From: a virus
Virus record (IMG/VR): IMGVR_UViG_3300044568_002602
Location: 1-56,585 of that record
Direction: 5' to 3' (one strand)
DNA length: 56,585 bases
Below, one piece after another: positions 8,716 through 16,418 of this stretch (within the stretch, counting starts at the first letter, position 1; each line of letters opens with the position of its first letter). The position numbers and the translations under genes were made by a program. The notes beneath the pieces were generated by a model. That model did not search any database. It was given only the letters and a program-made list of their open reading frames with translations, and was not told the origin of the DNA.

Positions 8716-9422
8716 AATATCCTTTATACAGAGATACTCTTTGTCCAAAACTTTGGAACATCAATGAAGATGGTGCCAAACTTGATAATATAGTGCGCAA
8801 AGGATTATATCAGATTGCAAAAGATTTTGTAAACAATCTCAAGACAGAAAATAATATAGATATAAAGATACATGATATTGTTATCATTGGCAGCATCACC
8901 AATTATAATTGGACAGATTATAGTGATATTGACTTGCATGTTGTCACAGATTTTAAAGATTTAGATATGACAGCAGATGATGCTCAAACATTATTTGATG
9001 CTATAAAAGTGGGTTGGAACAACAAGCACAACATAACCATGAAAGGTCATGATGTTGAAATATATGTTCAAGACACAGCGCATGTACCTACTTCAGCCAG
9101 TTCATATAGTGTGTTGAAAAATGATTGGATTCAAGAACCTGTTAAAGAAAGTCCAACTTTCAACAAAGAACTTATAAAAAAGAAGTATAAAGAATACAAG
9201 AAGAAAATAACAACACTATTGTCAAAACATGATGAAACTGCTCTAAAGAGTCTGTTGGACAAGCTTTATAAGTATCGTCAATCTGGGTTGGACAAAGGTG
9301 GCGAGTTGAGTGAAGAAAATATAGTATTCAAGATTATTCGTGCATATGGATATTTGGATAAAATCAAAGATAATATAGCCAAGAACTATGATAAAAAAAT
9401 GAGCGTCAAAGAAATTTCATAA
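8712..9422 (+). CDS. Nucleotidyltransferase-fold protein
   Basis: The 236-residue protein contains the Pol-beta-type nucleotidyltransferase signature: IVIIGSITNYNWTDYSDIDL (about residues 57-76), with GS followed by SDIDLHVV supplying the two catalytic Asp residues. A third acidic candidate is in HDVEIYVQD. Close relatives are widespread in T4-like marine phages (N-terminal MYRDxLCPxxW, then YSVLxxxW as here), but their substrate is unknown. The C-terminal half is helical and Lys-rich. It is coupled to the HAD gene by a 4-base overlap, so the pair may act on one substrate. It is followed by a terminator. Confidence 0.75.
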   Translation: MKYPLYRDTLCPKLWNINEDGAKLDNIVRKGLYQIAKDFVNNLKTENNIDIKIHDIVIIGSITNYNWTDYSDIDLHVVTDFKDLDMTADDAQTLFDAIKVGWNNKHNITMKGHDVEIYVQDTAHVPTSASSYSVLKNDWIQEPVKESPTFNKELIKKKYKEYKKKITTLLSKHDETALKSLLDKLYKYRQSGLDKGGELSEENIVFKIIRAYGYLDKIKDNIAKNYDKKMSVKEIS

Positions 9423-9423
9423 C

Positions 9424-9455
9424 AAAAAGCCCCGATTTCTCGGGGCTTCTTTTTT
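9424..9455. terminator. Bidirectional rho-independent terminator between convergent genes
   Basis: A 9-bp stem (9427-9435 with 9440-9448; core AGCCCCGA/TCGGGGCT) has a TTTC loop. A T run follows on the plus strand and an A run precedes it, so it works for both the rightward nucleotidyltransferase and the leftward EF-hand gene. Confidence 0.9.
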
Positions 9456-9478
9456 AAGTGAATTATTTCTTCACGAAC

Positions 9479-9694
9479 TTATTGCTTCTTTTTACCAGCG
9501 GGAGGAGGCGGCAACTTTGCTGCATCTTCTGGGGTAATCTTTGCTCGTTCTTCTTTGTCCAACTTACCATCCTTGTTGGTATCATACTTGGCAACGATTG
9601 CTTTTTGCGCATCGGTCAGTGGCGGGCGTTCTTTCTGTTCTGCGGCTACAACTGACAATACTGATACTAGTGCTAATAGGATATACTTTTTCAT
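9479..9694 (-). CDS. Exported small EF-hand protein
   Basis: Translation from MKKYILLALVSVLSVVAAEQ gives 71 residues with a clear signal peptide (KK, hydrophobic core, A-x-A-like cleavage region near VVAAE). Seven residues upstream (ATG at 9715) are an alternative start. One canonical calcium-binding loop is present: DTNKDGKLDKEE (D-x-N-x-D-G-x-L-x-x-E), preceded by LTDAQKAIVAKY. The tail is Pro/Lys-rich (PPPPAGKKKQ). Such secreted EF-hand peptides are typical of bacterial chromosomes, notably Verrucomicrobiota and Planctomycetota, not of phages. The gene is more G+C-rich than its neighbours (30 of 60 bases at 9481-9540) and is transcribed leftward, so it is probably a recent host acquisition (moron). 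Confidence 0.75.
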   Translation of the reverse strand: MKKYILLALVSVLSVVAAEQKERPPLTDAQKAIVAKYDTNKDGKLDKEERAKITPEDAAKLPPPPAGKKKQ

Positions 9695-9787
9695 ATTTTT
9701 CTTTTGTTGCATCAACCGTTATTAGTTGACAATAAGTAGTGTTATCGTATTGGATGATATAGTCAACACTATTTGTACTATATTAAA

Positions 9788-10219
9788 TTATTCTTTCCAT
9801 TCTCCAATTCGCTTCAATTCTTTTTCAATAAGGAACCAATCTTTATCGCCTTCAAATCCGGCTTTATCATCTAAAATCACATTGGTATAAAACTTTTTGC
9901 TAAAGTCGCACAATGCGTCGTTTGGACATTCTGGATTGCAATTTACATGCTTGAAATATACATTATGTTTTTCAAGATTATCCAACACTTTACTGGCAGG
10001 TAAGACATGACTACTTGTCCATAATATCAGAGATATATCTTCACGCTTGCTCCATTGCTGCAATACTTTGATTGCATTTGGCATATAACCCGCACCATCA
10101 TTATTTAGATTATATTTAGCTTCTAATATAACATCATGCACATCTACAGCAATAAAGATTTTATTCCAACGACGCTTGGCTTTTTCTGTGAAAGATTTTT
10201 CTATATTGAATATAGTCAT
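9788..10219 (-). CDS. HAD-like phosphatase-fold protein
   Basis: The 143-residue product has IFIAVDVHDVIL (motif I-like, DxHD in place of DxD), a Thr/Ser motif II (LILWTSS) and an acidic C-terminal motif (VILDDKAGFEGDKDW). This layout is that of small HAD-superfamily proteins. The atypical motif I means phosphatase activity is uncertain. It forms a leftward block with the homing endonuclease upstream (30-base gap) and the EF-hand gene downstream. Confidence 0.6.
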   Translation of the reverse strand: MTIFNIEKSFTEKAKRRWNKIFIAVDVHDVILEAKYNLNNDGAGYMPNAIKVLQQWSKREDISLILWTSSHVLPASKVLDNLEKHNVYFKHVNCNPECPNDALCDFSKKFYTNVILDDKAGFEGDKDWFLIEKELKRIGEWKE

Positions 10220-10249
10220 ATATGCACGCTATTCATAAATCATGAAATG

Positions 10250-11773
10250 TCAAACTGTTTTGGGTTTGTAAATCCATTTGGTATGACCGCAGTCCCATAT
10301 TCTATCAAATCCATTAACTTTCATATTTTCCCATTCAGACAATGACTCATCAAATTTTTGTAATTTTTTCTTTAGTTTGGATTTTTGAAACATCTGGCGA
10401 TTGAATAATGTGCTAAAATCCGGCGATACATAATGATATCCTTGTGCAGTATTTCCAGCAAACTCCATGCCAAGTCTATTATATATATCTCCTGTAAAAA
10501 ATCGTCTATCAGAATAACTTACCACGCTATTTGGTTTATAATCTTCTAAAAATACACTGAATAATTTACTAGCACCGCCAAGTATTCGTGTATTGAGTGA
10601 ATTGCAAAATCTTGATATTTCCCATTCTATTTTCTTATCAAATCTACTCTTACAAAATGTCATAATACTCACAAGAGAATCTTTATAGTATAATCCATAA
10701 GCAACACTGCAACGATCATCACCTTGTATATGACAATTATTCAAGAAATCTCGCTTGCTGTTTTTATCAACTTTTTTGATTTCACAGTCTCTGCCATATA
10801 TTTTAGCCATTGAACCGCCCAAACTTTGGCGAATAATAGATTTAACAATATTTGTTTTATGCTTCCATTCATTCTCAAATATATGAATCAATCGTATATT
10901 TTTCTCTGCACATTTTGTTGTTTTATCCAAATGATAGTTTTTACTCATTCTTGTTTGACCTTCTCTGTGCCAATATAAACCATTATATTCAATAGCAAAG
11001 TTTAATTCTGGTATATAAAAATCAAGTTCTTTGCCTTCTAATATAGTTCGGTTATGTCTTGACACAGTTTTTCCATTTAGTTCAGACACCAAAAACTCGT
11101 GCAATGATGTTTCGGCAGTGATTTTCTTTTCAGGATGACACAATTCACAAAATACGTCTGTTGGAACATATACAGTAGAATCAAATCCGCCATTGCATTT
11201 CTTGCACTTAAAGTTATATTTCTTGGAAAAATGATAACCATCATATTCTTCTGGTTGTATCAACCATTCTATTTTTTGATCATTAAAATATACACAAAGT
11301 TTTTCATAATGATTTTCTTGTTTTACTTTACTTCTGCGATCTATAACTTCACGAGATTTACCAGGATTATCCACTCCATATTTTTTCATCCAACCATCTA
11401 TTATCTTTTCTCGTAATGGACTGTTTTTCTGTAAAATATTTTCAACTCCATAGTTTATCATGTTGGTTCGCTTGGACTTGTCGTTGATAGATTTTACTTG
11501 TTGAGCAAACTCTTTGCCATACTTTGCTTTCATACTAATCTTGAGGTTTTCTACAACACTTGCTGTCTGCATAGGATGTTCCACACCATATTTTAGCAAC
11601 GAAGTTTGCTTTTGAGATTGCCTCATTTTTGATAAAACCTCTGGGTCTTTGTTGGCACATGACTTACAGCAATATTTTTGTATATTTCGTTTGACCCATT
11701 TCACTTGAAAATCCATTTGGCATGTCTTGCAAAGCATGTTTGTGTGTATTGGATTTTTCTTGGGTCTTGCCAT
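10250..11773 (-). CDS. VSR-type homing endonuclease (507 aa)
   Basis: An N-terminal CxxC zinc finger (CKTCQMDF ... YCCKSCAN) is followed by four or five repeats of the KYGVEHPMQ type (LLKYGVEHPMQT, AKYGKEFAQQ, INYGVENILQ, KKYGVDNPGK), probably DNA-binding. A second zinc finger (CKKCNGGF ... CELCHPEK) precedes the nuclease core LDFYIPELNFAIEYNGLYWH, then RLIHIFENEWKHK. The C-terminal region has SYSDRRFFTGDIYNRLGM and MKVNGFDRIWDCGHTKW. It is a paralogue of the gene at 12462 but on the opposite strand. It stands between sheath and tube genes, which are adjacent in T4. Confidence 0.8.
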   Translation of the reverse strand: MARPKKNPIHTNMLCKTCQMDFQVKWVKRNIQKYCCKSCANKDPEVLSKMRQSQKQTSLLKYGVEHPMQTASVVENLKISMKAKYGKEFAQQVKSINDKSKRTNMINYGVENILQKNSPLREKIIDGWMKKYGVDNPGKSREVIDRRSKVKQENHYEKLCVYFNDQKIEWLIQPEEYDGYHFSKKYNFKCKKCNGGFDSTVYVPTDVFCELCHPEKKITAETSLHEFLVSELNGKTVSRHNRTILEGKELDFYIPELNFAIEYNGLYWHREGQTRMSKNYHLDKTTKCAEKNIRLIHIFENEWKHKTNIVKSIIRQSLGGSMAKIYGRDCEIKKVDKNSKRDFLNNCHIQGDDRCSVAYGLYYKDSLVSIMTFCKSRFDKKIEWEISRFCNSLNTRILGGASKLFSVFLEDYKPNSVVSYSDRRFFTGDIYNRLGMEFAGNTAQGYHYVSPDFSTLFNRQMFQKSKLKKKLQKFDESLSEWENMKVNGFDRIWDCGHTKWIYKPKTV

Positions 11774-11887
11774 AAGTGTATTTGAGTTCGTATGCAGTAT
11801 AGTATTATATATCTTATATGTAAAGAAAATATTTCATTGACAGTTGTTTATTTATTATTAGTGAAAACTCACAGCAAACAATCAATC

Positions 11888-11892
11888 GGAGA
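11888..11892 (+). promoter_or_regulatory. Shine-Dalgarno of the tail tube gene
   Basis: GGAGA lies 9 bases before the ATG at 11902. It is the second clear ribosome binding site in the window, again on a major structural gene. Confidence 0.65.
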
Positions 11893-11901
11893 AACATAAT
11901 T

Positions 11902-12396
11902 ATGGCAGAACTATTAAGCGCAAATGAAATATTCTTTACGAGTTTTGAACCTAAAGTTCAGAACCGTTTTATCATGAACATCGACGGCATTCCAGCATAT
12001 CTTATCAAAGCTGCTGCTCGTCCAAGCATCACAAATGGAACAATCAAACTTGACCACATCAACACATATCGCAAACTGAAGGGCAAGAGCGAATGGCAAG
12101 ACATTCAAATTTCTTTATATGACCCAATCGTTCCATCCGCTGCTCAAGCATGTATGGAGTGGGTTCGTTTGGCTCATGAATCTGTCACAGGTCGTAACGG
12201 ATATGCTGATTTTTACAAAAAAGATGTTAGCATCGACGTTCTTGGACCAGTAGGTGACAAAGTTGAACAATGGCAACTGAAAGGGTGCTTTCCATCCACC
12301 GTTGATTTCAATGGTGCTGGTTTGGATTGGAGTGCAAACGAAGCATTGACCATTAGCATGACGCTGACCTACGACTACGCGATTTTACAATATTGA
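11902..12396 (+). CDS. Tail tube protein (gp19-like)
   Basis: The 164-residue product matches the T4 gp19 family in length (gp19 is 163 residues) and layout: PKVQNRFIMNIDGIPAYLIK near the N-terminus, IKLDHINTYRKLKGKSEWQDI in the middle, and GAGLDWSANEALTISMTLTYDYAIL at the end. It polymerises into the inner tube inside the sheath. It is followed by a strong terminator that isolates it from the next homing endonuclease. Confidence 0.92.
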   Translation: MAELLSANEIFFTSFEPKVQNRFIMNIDGIPAYLIKAAARPSITNGTIKLDHINTYRKLKGKSEWQDIQISLYDPIVPSAAQACMEWVRLAHESVTGRNGYADFYKKDVSIDVLGPVGDKVEQWQLKGCFPSTVDFNGAGLDWSANEALTISMTLTYDYAILQY

Positions 12397-12425
12397 TATA
12401 ACATCTCAAGCGGTCACGCTTTCGC

Positions 12426-12461
12426 AAATCTCTGTGCTATTTATACGCACAGAGATTTTTT
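12426..12461 (+). terminator. Rho-independent terminator with TATTTATA in its loop
   Basis: A 12-bp stem (12426-12437 with 12447-12458) with a 9-base loop is followed by a T run that reaches the ATG of the next gene at 12462. The loop contains TATTTATA (12438-12445). Confidence 0.9.
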
Positions 12462-14168
12462 ATGAACAAAAATATAGAAATTGACAATGATAGCAAAAAT
12501 GACCATACTATATGTGTGCAAAAAAATTTAAAATTTTGGCAAGAAACAAATTGCAAAATTTGCAACACGTCGTTCTGGTCGCTGATAAAGCGTGATCAAA
12601 AAACTTGTTCTGCTAAATGCAGTGGCATATATGTGGCAAGAAATCCAACGAGAATTGCCAAGATTAAAAAGACAAAGTTGGAAAAGTATGGTAACGAAAC
12701 ATATGTAAATTCGGAAAAAGCCAAAGTTACTTGTTTAAGTAGATATGGAGTAGATAATGCATCAAAAAGTGAACAAGTATTAAAAAAGATACAACAAACA
12801 AATCAAGAAAAGTTTGGCGTAGACTGGGCATTTCAGTCAAATGAGGTGATAGAAAAAACAAAATCGCACAATATTAAATTGTATGGAGTGGAACATGTAT
12901 CTCAACGAAGTGATGTAAAAGATAAAAAGAAAAAAACTTGCTTGATTAATAATGGTGTAGAAAATCCATTTCAATCGTCTGATATCAGGAAAAAGATAAA
13001 GCAAACAAATCTTGATAAATATGGTGCGGAGCATCCAAGTAAAATGTTGCACGTCAAAGAAGCAAAACGTAAAAAATTTATTGACGCTTTTTACGATATA
13101 TTGCTGAATGAACACAAATTAAATGTTGGGTATATTCCGTTATTTACAAAGGAAGAATATATCAACACAGATAGAATAAATTTGTATAAATTTCAATGCA
13201 AGTCATGCAATGATATATTTTCAGACCATATAGACGGTGGGCATCTTCCTCGCTGCTTAAAGTGCAATCCGATAGAATATGAAAAAACATCTATTGCAGA
13301 AAAAGAAATAGTAGAGTATATAAAATCTATCACCAACGAATCTATAGTTGAAAATAGTAAAGATATTTTACCATCTGGGTTGGAGCTTGATATATACATT
13401 CCATCAAAGAAAATCGCTATTGAATTTAACGGATTATATTGGCATTCAGAGATGGCTGGAAAATCAAAAAAATATCATTTGCTCAAAACTGAAGAGTGTG
13501 AGTATAATGATATACATCTAATTCATATATTTGAGGACGAGTGGAAGAACAAAAAAGAAATAGTAAAACAAAAATTGCGTTCTCATTTTATATATGAAAA
13601 AAGAATAGGTGCGCGAGAATTGATAATATCAGAAATATCAAATGTTGAAAAAGATAAATTTCTTGATGTACATCATATACAAGGAAAAGATATATCATCT
13701 GTGAGATATGGTGCTTTTTATAATAAAGAATTGGTGGCAGTTATTACATTTGGAAAAGAGCGAGCTGCACTTGGAATCAAAAACCCCAACAAGGATACAT
13801 ACGAATTGGTTAGATTTGCAACCTCTGTTTCTATAGTTGGAATTGTTTCAAAGTTTTTAAAAGTGTTTATATCCGAACATAACCCTAAAAAAATAATAAG
13901 TTATGCAGATCGTAGGTTCACATATATACAAAAAAATATATACAGTTCAATAGGAATGAAATTGGCGCATATATCTCCTCCAAATTATTGGTATTTTAAA
14001 AATGGTTATTATAATAAATATCATAGATTTGGGTTCAGAAAACAGGTACTAAAATCAAAATTACCTAAATTTGATGCTATTTTAACAGAATGGCAGAATA
14101 TGCAAAATAATGGATATAATCGTATTTGGGACTGTGGTAATCTCAAATACGAGATGAATCTGTTATAA
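12462..14168 (+). CDS. VSR-type homing endonuclease (568 aa)
   Basis: It has the same architecture as the gene at 10250. A zinc finger (CKICNTSF ... TCSAKCSG) is followed by at least six KYGxxxxxxS repeats (EKYGNETYVNSEKA, SRYGVDNASKSEQ, EKFGVDWAFQSNE, KLYGVEHVSQRSD, INNGVENPFQSSD, DKYGAEHPSKMLH). A second finger (CKSCNDIF ... CLKCNP) precedes the nuclease core LELDIYIPSKKIAIEFNGLYWH. The C-terminus has SYADRRFTYIQKNIYSSIGM and NGYNRIWDCG. Its ATG abuts the T run of the tube terminator, so it should be transcribed only by read-through. This is a common way for phages to keep homing genes low. Confidence 0.82.
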   Translation: MNKNIEIDNDSKNDHTICVQKNLKFWQETNCKICNTSFWSLIKRDQKTCSAKCSGIYVARNPTRIAKIKKTKLEKYGNETYVNSEKAKVTCLSRYGVDNASKSEQVLKKIQQTNQEKFGVDWAFQSNEVIEKTKSHNIKLYGVEHVSQRSDVKDKKKKTCLINNGVENPFQSSDIRKKIKQTNLDKYGAEHPSKMLHVKEAKRKKFIDAFYDILLNEHKLNVGYIPLFTKEEYINTDRINLYKFQCKSCNDIFSDHIDGGHLPRCLKCNPIEYEKTSIAEKEIVEYIKSITNESIVENSKDILPSGLELDIYIPSKKIAIEFNGLYWHSEMAGKSKKYHLLKTEECEYNDIHLIHIFEDEWKNKKEIVKQKLRSHFIYEKRIGARELIISEISNVEKDKFLDVHHIQGKDISSVRYGAFYNKELVAVITFGKERAALGIKNPNKDTYELVRFATSVSIVGIVSKFLKVFISEHNPKKIISYADRRFTYIQKNIYSSIGMKLAHISPPNYWYFKNGYYNKYHRFGFRKQVLKSKLPKFDAILTEWQNMQNNGYNRIWDCGNLKYEMNLL

Positions 14169-14303
14169 GAACATGTCATTGAGCATTTTGTTCTTGACAT
14201 CTGTATATATCCGACTATACAATCTTGCTTATAAGCATCACAAATCACACAGTAGATGCAAACACTGTATAACTTAGTTACACTTTTTTTATAAACTTAT
14301 TGA

Positions 14304-14311
14304 TATTTATA
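14304..14311 (+). promoter_or_regulatory. TATTTATA element upstream of the tagged-protein operon
   Basis: TGATATTTATATA lies 28 bases before the ATG at 14340, inside the only non-coding gap (14169-14339) ahead of a five-gene rightward run. Its position fits a promoter. Confidence 0.45.
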
Positions 14312-14339
14312 TATACTTAATAATAAGAATAGAAAATCT

Positions 14340-14705
14340 ATGAATAAAGCTCAATTGAAACAATTAGTAAGACAAATAGTAAAAGAAGCAATTGGATTGG
14401 GAGTTGCCGAAACTAATATACAGGAATCTGCTCCACCAAATTTTCCAGCTGCTCTTGAAAAGAAACTATTGGCACAGTATAAAGATGTTCCACAAAAAGC
14501 TTATGCTACAATGTGGAAGATGCACAATGCTAAAAACGAAGGTAATCAGCGTGTTTGTGAAATGTGGGCTGCTTGGGAAAATAAGGGAATGAATGAAGAA
14601 CATGATGAAACAGACATGAATAATCCGGAAGAAAAGCGTGAAGTTGAATTGGCCAAAAAAGCAAAAGCTGCTGCTGAAGAAATATTAAAAATGCACGGCA
14701 AATGA
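14340..14705 (+). CDS. Hypothetical protein with capsid-targeting-like N-terminus (121 aa)
   Basis: The leader MNKAQLKQLVRQIVKEA is an amphipathic helix ending in V-K-E-A, like the peptides on neighbouring genes. The body has an aromatic/Ala segment (YATMWKMHNAKNEGN, VCEMWAAWENKGM) and an acidic, helical C-terminus. No enzyme motif is seen. It overlaps the next gene by 4 bases (ATGA), so the two are coupled. A head-core or internal-protein role is inferred only from the leader. Confidence 0.6.
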   Translation: MNKAQLKQLVRQIVKEAIGLGVAETNIQESAPPNFPAALEKKLLAQYKDVPQKAYATMWKMHNAKNEGNQRVCEMWAAWENKGMNEEHDETDMNNPEEKREVELAKKAKAAAEEILKMHGK

Positions 14706-15022
14706 AAAAATCTGAACTAAGAATTATCATCAACGAAATTGTTCAGCGTAAGCTGAAAGAAATCGGTGAAGTTGGTGCATCTCAATTTGGAGTATCTGCT
14801 CCGGAATCTGGTATGACTGATTCAGACAAAAAATCATTGGCAACATATCAAGCCGCTTTGGATAAAATCACAAATGATATTCGCAAAATTGACGCTGATA
14901 TAGTCAAACTGCATGCACCGGTTCAAAGAAAAATAGAAGGACTTGAACGTAAAAAGGCAAGTTTGTCAAAGAAGCAAGGTCAAGTCATTGACAGAATAAA
15001 TTCCATCAAAGACAAACAATAA
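14702..15022 (+). CDS. Coiled-coil protein with capsid-targeting-like N-terminus (106 aa)
   Basis: The leader MKKSELRIIINEIVQR contains I-N-E at residues 10-12. The remainder is a Lys/Asp-rich coiled coil (ALDKITNDIRKIDADIVKLH, then KIEGLERKKASLSKKQGQV). Long helical, charged sequence behind such a leader resembles prohead scaffold-core or internal proteins. It is coupled to the previous gene by overlap and lies 3 bases before the next. Confidence 0.6.
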   Translation: MKKSELRIIINEIVQRKLKEIGEVGASQFGVSAPESGMTDSDKKSLATYQAALDKITNDIRKIDADIVKLHAPVQRKIEGLERKKASLSKKQGQVIDRINSIKDKQ

Positions 15023-15025
15023 TGT

Positions 15026-16414
15026 ATGAAAAAGTCTGAACTAAAGAGTTTGATAAAACTGATAGTCACTGAAAGTCATGATCTGTATTTGGGTGAAGAA
15101 TCAACTCATAAAGTAAAATCCGGAGACAGAGTTCGTTTGATAAACAAAGGTGGATACAACAACTATCAAGGAACTGTAACAAAAATTCAGATGCATGGAA
15201 ATTCTGGTCCTTGGGCTGACATAAAATGGGATATGCCACATCATCCATGTACAACTCCGATGGAAACCAAGCATCTGGAAGTTGTTATGAATGAAGGTGA
15301 ACATCCATTGCCACAAGACACACATGCCACTGATTTGAATGAGTTGGTTGACAATTCTGTTATGATACAGACTATCAAAGGACCATATAAATTTTGGGCA
15401 GATGAAGATCGTGAAGAAGATAATATCAAGTTGTTTCATTATGTCAAAGGACCGGATGGAAAAGAACATGACGTGAACATCAGTCCATATGAAATTAACT
15501 GGAAATCCCCAGCTATGATTGAAAAAGTAAAGAAGTGGATTGAATCTGATATGCCAAATACAAAAATCAGCGAAAATAATTTACAAGAAAACAAAACTAC
15601 CATGAAAAAGTCTGAACTAAAAGCACTGTTAAAAGTTATTATTCAAGAAGTTGTTGCTGTAAAGCAAAAACGTATTGACGAAACCAAAGGATTGTCTGGA
15701 TTCAAAAAATCCAAAGATTCAAATGATCACACAGAAAATGTTGCTTCATCAAAAGATCTTACGGGCAAGGGACCAGTAGAAAAACAAGAAGGTAAGAAGC
15801 TTCCTGTTGTCAAGAAGCCAGCAACTCCACAAAAAGTCGGCAGCATAAAAGAAGAAATTTTAGAAATGATCCGCGAAGCTATTGATGAATCGGATATTGA
15901 AGAAATTCGTGTTAAAGGTGCTGTGGGCAGCAAGTTCAAGGCTCAAGACGCAAGTTCTCCAACTGGTTGGGTAGTCAAGGGACACAAGACCATTCCAGAT
16001 GGCACACCAACCGAAGCTCCAAAAGGACCATATATTCCAAAAGGAATTGCTGGTATGGGTCGTCCAAAGAAAGTTGCACCAGTTTCAAGTACCGGTGGAA
16101 CTGATTTTGATACAGCAACTCGTGGCGCAATCGAAAATATTTTGACCGCCGCTCCAAACACAACAGACAACGATATCATGCAACAATTGTCTTCAAGTGC
16201 AAGCGAAGAAGAAGTATCTCTAAATCTAGATCCAGCGTTTGTCAAGAAAACAGCAGATGCATTGAGAAAAGAACTTTCTGCTGACACAGACAATCAACTA
16301 GACGACGCTCCAGAAAGCGATCTTGCTGCAATGGCATCATCGGAAGAAAAAAGAAAAGCTGCACAGCGCGCATTTATGATCAAGAAACTACAAGCAAGAC
16401 GAGCAATCAAATAA
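15026..16414 (+). CDS. Tagged multidomain protein with internal second tag (462 aa)
   Basis: The leader is MKKSELKSLIKLIVTES. Residues about 30-90 look like an SH3/KOW-type beta barrel (VKSGDRVRLINKGGYNNYQG ... WADIKWD). At residue 193 (base 15602) the leader recurs almost exactly (MKKSELKALLKVIIQEV), preceded by a Glu-rich linker. The C-terminal part is acidic, disordered and Ala/Ser-rich, ending in basic KLQARRAIK. The internal copy could be a processing site separating two mature proteins, the scar of a gene fusion, or an internal start (no Shine-Dalgarno visible). Enzymatic function is not recognised. Confidence 0.6.
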   Translation: MKKSELKSLIKLIVTESHDLYLGEESTHKVKSGDRVRLINKGGYNNYQGTVTKIQMHGNSGPWADIKWDMPHHPCTTPMETKHLEVVMNEGEHPLPQDTHATDLNELVDNSVMIQTIKGPYKFWADEDREEDNIKLFHYVKGPDGKEHDVNISPYEINWKSPAMIEKVKKWIESDMPNTKISENNLQENKTTMKKSELKALLKVIIQEVVAVKQKRIDETKGLSGFKKSKDSNDHTENVASSKDLTGKGPVEKQEGKKLPVVKKPATPQKVGSIKEEILEMIREAIDESDIEEIRVKGAVGSKFKAQDASSPTGWVVKGHKTIPDGTPTEAPKGPYIPKGIAGMGRPKKVAPVSSTGGTDFDTATRGAIENILTAAPNTTDNDIMQQLSSSASEEEVSLNLDPAFVKKTADALRKELSADTDNQLDDAPESDLAAMASSEEKRKAAQRAFMIKKLQARRAIK

Positions 16415-16418
16415 CATC

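Noticed and set aside
9726-9780. Inverted repeats AGTTGAC/GTCAACACT as an operator
   Set aside because: The repeats are short and overlapping in A/T-rich DNA between two leftward genes. A leftward promoter is needed there but no clear -35/-10 pair could be fixed.
14169-14339. tRNA or small RNA gene in the gap after the third VSR-type endonuclease
   Set aside because: No cloverleaf or T-loop sequence is visible. Only a weak AAGAAC/GTTCTT hairpin and the TATTTATA element are present. No tRNA gene was recognised elsewhere in the window.
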